The translations under genes were made by a program, and so were the position numbers. The notes beneath the pieces are model-generated. The model did no database searches and was not told where the DNA came from. It saw only the letters and a program-made list of their open reading frames with translations. Shown in pieces: positions 7,807 through 11,650 of a stretch of DNA of 11,650 bases. Origin of the DNA: Euperipatoides rowelli (Eukaryota; Onychophora; Udeonychophora; Euonychophora; Peripatopsidae); the NCBI GenBank assembly GCA_003024985.2, contig PXIH01S0034221.1; one strand, 5' to 3'. Positions within the stretch are counted from its first letter, which is position 1. Each line of letters begins with the position of its first letter.

Positions 7807-8468
7807 ATGGTGATTGGTAACAAAGGGAACATTAAATGCAAGATCGAAATGGAAGGGAAAATAGAACAGGTGAAGGGATTTAGATATTTGAGCAGCTTCT
7901 ACTGAAGATGCAAGAACAACAAAAGAAATCTGAACAAGGATAGGAATGGCAAAATCTGTATTTTGGAAACAAAAATTAACTAAGAAGAGATATTAACAAA
8001 CATTTAAAATTGAGATGTAAAATGGTGTGTTTGATCAGTTTTCTTATATGGATGCAAGAATTGGACTTTAATCAAAGACTTGGAAAAGAAGATCAATGAT
8101 TTTGATATCTGGTGTGCAAGAAGAATGTTGAAAATAAAATGGACAGATTTGATCANAAATGAGGAAGTGTGGAAGAGATGGGGAGGAGGTTAGAGTCTTT
8201 TGGATGAAGTGAGGAAGAGGAAATGGAAATATACCGGGCATGTCTTGAGAGGATCTGCAGGAATTAGACTAGTAACAGCAATTGAGGGATGGAGAGAAAG
8301 AGATAAAAGAAGAGGAAGACCAAGAAGAGAATGGTTGGATGAGAATTGATTGATGGGCTAACATCGACCAATTCTCTGTATTAAAAAGAAGAGCTCAAGA
8401 TAGAAATCTTTAGCGATCCATGAACGTGAACCTCCGACTCGGAGCATGCACACAATAACGATGATGAA
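7807..8468 (+). pseudogene. Dead 3' end of a LINE (non-LTR) reverse transcriptase
   Basis: One frame starting at 7807 carries landmarks of the C-terminal part of invertebrate non-LTR retrotransposon ORF2 proteins: KIEQVKGFRYL (about 7849), FLYGCKNWTL (8041-8070), a WCARRMLKI block (about 8110), GHVLRGS (about 8236) and RGRPRREWLD (8311-8340). A one-base frameshift near 8341-8350 then moves the similarity to the next frame (LKRRAQDR at 8381, NLRLGA at about 8426), ending at TAA 8456. In-frame stops at 7903, 7981, 8005, 8011, 8032, 8191 and 8347 show that it has long been inactive. The polymerase catalytic region lies upstream of where similarity begins, so this is the usual 5'-truncated copy. 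A short GATGAT tail follows the stop. The clade cannot be settled by eye. Confidence 0.88.
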
Positions 8469-9090
8469 TAACTCATCCTCCCTTATTAACAAATTTACCC
8501 AAGATAATTCAGGAACTTTATTTTTTGGCTAAAAATCCTTTTCCCGAGTTAACTCGGGCAGCAGCTAAATTAAGCACACATTAGAAAATTTCATGAGTTA
8601 AGCCAGGTAATGATGCTAAAACAATTTTGTATTAATAGTTTATAAAAAATATTGAGTAGATTTGACCTCAGTTTTGTGATTAATCGTTTTTTACTTTGGC
8701 CTATTTTATAGGAAATGAAATTTTTTGAATATTCTAAGATTTATTTAATGTTATCAGATCTAGTTGTAATATTAGATTTATTATTATCTGGAATCTACTG
8801 TTTATGATAAAAGAGTATAAATGTCTGTATATTGATAAGTTTTGATACTCATTCACTCCTCCTCAACCACTCATCCTATCACAATGATGTTTGATTTGCT
8901 TTTGCTAAAGCAGATCCAACTAATGCTATTTTTGGCTCTCTCTGAATGCCCTGGCAATGAATTTTTGAAAATTAGGGTAAACGGAACTTTAAAGCAAACT
9001 CAGGAGCTCCAATTATTCCAGAAATAGCTTTATAAAATTTTAAAAAATATTTGTCGTCACCGTCTGGCTTCTTTCACTAGTATAATATAT
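8469..9090. other. AT-rich intronic stretch, no gene supported
   Basis: This holds the palindrome at 8543-8558 and otherwise A/T-rich DNA. An ATG-initiated frame of 61 codons at 8842-9027 is hydrophobic at its start (MILIHSSSTT, then a Leu-rich run). It has no splice, repeat or motif support and no GC rise, so I regard it as chance. Confidence 0.5.
8543..8558. repeat. Perfect 16-bp palindrome with central TTAA
   Basis: CCCGAGTTAACTCGGG is a complete palindrome, with two CpG sites in very AT-rich surroundings. The TTAA at its centre is the target sequence of piggyBac-type transposons. The arms (CCGAGT/ACTCGG) resemble the CGAGTC/GACTCG arms of the candidate element at 11468. A relationship is possible but unproven. 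Confidence 0.75.
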
Positions 9091-9485
9091 TATTATACAG
9101 TACTTGAATATTATTAGATTTTATGATTATTATTAATAATACTGTAAATAATTGATTTAAGTAATATTTAAGTTTCTCAGGTTGGAGACAATTATTTTAA
9201 AATAAAATATGCAGAATACTTGAAAATGAAGCGAAAATAAATTTGTAGCCTATTGAAAGTTTTCTAAAAATAAACTTTTAATATGCGTCACAATTTCTGA
9301 TTTTTTAACCCTCTAGTTTGCAGACTATATAAATTACTAATGAAAATCTTTGAATACATTGAGAGATGATTTAATAATAAATATTTGATAATGTTCGGAT
9401 ATACAGTAGGCTATATAAAATCATTATGGTACGTGGAATAATGAATTCTGGCTGCTCCTTATCTCCGGAGTCATTGACATGTTAG

Positions 9486-9623
9486 CCATTCTACACTACA
9501 ACCACCCTTCTTTCCCACTCCACCAATAAACCCTTAACCCAACCACTTTCCCCCTCCTTTAAACCCCATCCATCTCTTCCTCATCTTCCCCCTCCCCCCC
9601 CCTCCCTTTTTATATTATCCCTA
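9486..9623. other. G-free C/T/A tract of 138 bases
   Basis: The + strand has no G from 9486 to 9623 and is strongly C-rich, ending in runs such as TCTTCCCCCTCCCCCCCCC. This strand asymmetry is extreme against the surrounding composition. Such tracts can adopt unusual structures such as triplex or i-motif. No coding potential is visible. Confidence 0.85.
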
Positions 9624-9675
9624 GCCCCTATGAGCATGTCACAATATAACATTATGCTTTAAATTCTCTAAACAA

Positions 9676-9756
9676 GGGAGGAGAAAGTGGGGGAATGGGG
9701 GAAGGGGAGCAAAAATACGTTTTTTTAATTTTTAAACAAAAGTTGAGGGGGGGGGG
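9676..9756 (+). other. G-rich tract with G-quadruplex potential
   Basis: G runs of 3, 5, 5 and 4 occur at 9676-9678, 9689-9693, 9697-9701 and 9704-9707, with loops of 10, 3 and 2 bases. They meet a relaxed four-run quadruplex pattern. A run of ten G follows at 9747-9756. The tract is partly complementary to the C-rich tract just upstream (CCACTTTCCCCC against GAGAAAGTGGGGG), so an imperfect long hairpin is also possible. Confidence 0.65.
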
Positions 9757-10030
9757 TGATAGAGAAAAATCGGTGTAGGAAAAATATTAATTGCCATCAT
9801 TTAACATCCTAGGGTGCATATGTTCTCCGCTGGGTAATCTAGTAATTAAATATTATCTGGAATATATTGANTGTAAATGAATATTCTTGAATATACTATT
9901 ATTGGAATAGTTTATAATTACAGTATCTGATAGGATGTTGCAAATAATTGATTATATATCGGTACTGTTATCATTTTCTCAGGCTGGAGACAATTTTTTT
10001 TTTTTTTTTCAAAATATTCAGAATACTTTT

Positions 10031-10603
10031 TTTAACATCTCTTTCATGTAGTTTGTAATTATTTTGAATGAAAATAATTTTTTTTTTTCTATTAATAAGT
10101 TAACTCAAAGATTGTCTTTTAAAAAAAAAAAAATATAAATGTCATTTCTTTTTTTAGTACCGTAATAAAAATAGTCTGCTTTTGGAGATTTTTATTTTTT
10201 TTTTTTCAAAATTTGGTTAAGTGAGTGAAAAAAAAAAATATCCCCACCCCTTTTGTTTTCTAAATGAGATTTCCTTGTATAGCTCACAATTCAAAACAAT
10301 GTTTTCACATTACCAATACATACAGACATTTCAAACCCTGGAGTAGTATATCTAATATATTATATTTAGTTCCTTTTTACAATCATTATAGTTTATTATA
10401 ATTTACTGTATATAATAAATTAAACATTATATTTCTTTATTTCACTATTTGTGAATAATGAACTTTCTTTTATTGGCTTCCTAAGGAGTATGTATATATA
10501 CAGGTAGAGTAATTATTTTTAATGATTATACTTTTTGAAATTTTTTTGTTTCTGAAGTGATTTGCATGAGGTGGTAAAAATTTACAAACTATGCAGGGTT
10601 GTC
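10031..10603. other. AT-rich intronic stretch with homopolymers
   Basis: Runs of A and T of 8-14 bases dominate (for example near 10078, 10120, 10195 and 10228). No exon-like frame is seen on either strand. The lengths of these homopolymers are likely to be unreliable in draft sequence. Confidence 0.5.
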
Positions 10604-10634
10604 TTCTTTCTTTCCACTCAGTGGCAAGAAAGAA
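10604..10634. repeat. Tight 14-bp hairpin with 3-base loop
   Basis: TTCTTTCTTTCCAC (10604-10617) pairs with GTGGCAAGAAAGAA (10621-10634) at 13 of 14 positions, around the loop TCA. The near-perfect arms and minimal loop stand out from the background. It lies about 120 bases upstream of the acceptor of the next exon, so it could form in the pre-mRNA. No function is known. Confidence 0.75.
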
Positions 10635-10752
10635 AAAATATATATATTGTTTCGTTTCCCCACCAAACTTCTCTTCTACCTCTCCCTAAACCTTAACCTA
10701 ATGACACCCCTGTATTGTAGAATTACCACCATGTTTAATTTAACTGTTTCAG

Positions 10753-10879
10753 CTACTTAGCAAATGGTTCCCCAATTATTCCCAGCAGGCCTCGGTATGA
10801 TGACTATCCCCATCCGGAGTATCGTCGATCGCCTCAGCCTCGGCAAGATGCAATCTATAACCATGAGAGATATAACGTG
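10753..10879 (+). CDS. Internal coding exon, Pro/Tyr/Arg-rich; gene not recognised
   Basis: A 127-base exon follows a good acceptor (TTTAACTGTTTCAG ending at 10752) and ends at GTG|GTAAAA (intron from 10880). AAC|GTGGTA at 10877 is a weaker in-phase alternative. Only one frame is open: the first C completes the Gly codon begun by GG of the exon at 4144, followed by 42 codons that start YLANGSPIIPSRPRYDDYP and end HERYNV, leaving phase 0. GC is near 50% against roughly 30% around it. The peptide has 7 Pro, 6 Tyr and 6 Arg in 42 residues, plus SP and RP motifs. This suggests a disordered segment that might bind SH3 or similar modules or be phosphorylated (inference). I do not recognise the protein. 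Nothing in it looks broken. Confidence 0.75.
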
Positions 10880-11467
10880 GTAAAAAAAATTTTTTTTTTT
10901 TTGTGTGTGTGTATAATTACTCTAACAGTGTTAAAAGTGGAGATTAAGCATCATAGAATTAAAAAAAAAAAACTAAGTTGGCAAGATAATCAGTAAATTT
11001 GATTAAGTTTTTTTATTTTCTACATGTGTAGCCTACCTTTTTTCTTTTAAGGAAAATAATTTATAGTAGATGTAACCCTATTTAAATTTATTGATGTGTC
11101 ATCCTGATGACATCATGGGTGTTAATTTTGTTATTGAGCAAGAGTAAATAACAAGCTTCTAATAACTAATAATAAAAATTAAGCTCTTTTCAGACGACAC
11201 GATTTACATACNAATTCTTATCATATAAGTTACAAGCCGTACACGACCATCCATTTGGAAAACGATACGAATAAAAAATGAACCATTGCATGCAATTTCG
11301 TATACGATTCTTGACCACAATACCGCAGTTTATTTACTTTTCATTTTACAAATTTTTAACAATCATAACTTTGATATAAATTTTTGAAATGCAATCGCTT
11401 AATCATAATTTGAAATTTATTTATTTACAGTATTTCAGTTATAAAATGTTAAAGCAGGGAGAATGTT
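10880..11467. other. Start of the next intron; AT-rich
   Basis: This begins with the donor GTAAAA, then A8, T14 and a short GT repeat (10902-10912). It is non-coding in all frames. The part at 11190-11320 is richer in CpG and contains recurrent CGTACACGACC, ACGATACGA and CGTATACGATT motifs that look like subrepeats of an unidentified mobile element. Confidence 0.5.
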
Positions 11468-11556
11468 TTAACACGTTCACTGCGCATGACTCGAATCCGA
11501 GTCAACATGAACTTTCACAATATGCTGAAGACTCAAATCCAAGTCCATTGTGTTAA
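11468..11556. mobile_element. Candidate piggyBac-like miniature element (TTAA to TTAA)
   Basis: The segment starts TTAACACGTTCACTGCG and ends CATTGTGTTAA, so TTAACAC/GTGTTAA form short terminal inverted repeats with TTAA at both ends. TTAA is the insertion target of piggyBac transposons. Inside are two direct copies of a near-palindromic 16-mer: GACTCGAATCCGAGTC (11488-11503) and GACTCAAATCCAAGTC (11530-11545). At 89 bases it is very short. It could instead be one tip of a longer element, or a chance arrangement. Confidence 0.42.
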
Positions 11557-11650
11557 AAGCTTCAAAATGCAAATATGAATTGGGCAACAGTGTTAAACAT
11601 TTTTTTATCATTTAGGTACATAAAATAGGAAATTAAAAAACATATTTCTG

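Larger units (their letters stand above)
9095..10030. repeat. Pair of dispersed direct repeats about 800 bp apart
   Basis: Segments at about 9095-9220 and 9890-10030 share, in the same order, an ACAGTA motif, AAATAATTGATT, TTCTCAGG-TGGAGACAATT and CAGAATACTT. The offsets are close to 796-802. The second copy has a long T run where the first has ATTTTAAAATAAAAT. They are probably two copies of the same interspersed element, or one segmental duplication that has since decayed. Confidence 0.7.
4193..10752 (+). other. Inferred intron between the two exons
   Basis: This runs from the GTAAGT donor at 4193 to the acceptor TTAACTGTTTCAG ending at 10752, about 6.56 kb in phase 2. It contains the 87-bp tandem array, the dead LINE fragment, dispersed repeat pairs and purine/pyrimidine-skewed tracts. 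An intervening exon of length divisible by three cannot be excluded. One weak alternative terminal exon candidate at 6569 is discussed among the findings. Confidence 0.55.

Noticed and set aside
8842-9027. Open frame of 61 codons starting MILIHSSSTT
   Set aside because: No splice sites at sensible positions, no GC rise, no recognisable motif, and the length is not remarkable for six frames in 11.6 kb.
10660-10705. Arthropod telomere-like repeat (CCTAAACCTTAACCTAA)
   Set aside because: Only two or three imperfect CCTAA units are present, with no array; a chance match in a pyrimidine-rich stretch upstream of an acceptor is simpler.

Overview
The window looks like AT-rich animal nuclear DNA from inside a gene. 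It does not look bacterial or viral. There is no long open frame, and nothing resembles operons, Shine-Dalgarno sites or tRNA/rRNA genes. There are two small exon-like islands with good splice signals, very long non-coding stretches, two unrelated families of degenerate tandem repeat, and decayed DNA transposon and LINE copies. Its base composition, intron size and repeat content would fit an invertebrate such as an arthropod, but I cannot name the species. Four N bases and several long homopolymers suggest draft-quality sequence.

Gene content: the best-supported gene runs on the + strand. An exon of 49 bases (4144-4192) and an exon of 127 bases (10753-10879) each have an acceptor, a donor and exactly one open frame. 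Splicing them together keeps that frame open across the junction (GG|C, glycine). The product is a Ser/Pro/Arg-rich then Pro/Tyr/Arg-rich segment that is probably disordered. I do not recognise the protein. A third, weaker coding candidate (66-148) lies in a CpG-containing patch near the left edge. It cannot be joined directly to the 4144 exon without a stop.

Layout: 1-240 is a CpG-bearing patch with the candidate exon. 240-1250 is AT-rich DNA with one clear hairpin. About 1255-3895 is a degenerate minisatellite of about 27 bp, interrupted at 2681-3157 by a non-autonomous hAT-like element. 4144-4192 is an exon. 4193-10752 is inferred to be one intron of about 6.5 kb. It holds hairpins, a tandem array of about 87 bp units with a higher-order arrangement of about 424 bp (4838-6555), a dead LINE reverse-transcriptase 3' end (about 7807-8468), dispersed repeat pairs, and a G-free tract followed by a G-rich tract (9486-9756). 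10753-10879 is an exon. 10880-11650 is intron again, with a small TTAA-bounded piggyBac-like element candidate.

The short open frames at about 2096-2305, 5825-6040 and 6093-6296 lie inside tandem repeats and are not genes. I found no novel multi-gene system. The most interesting signals are repeat architecture, transposon history and sequence-signature features.
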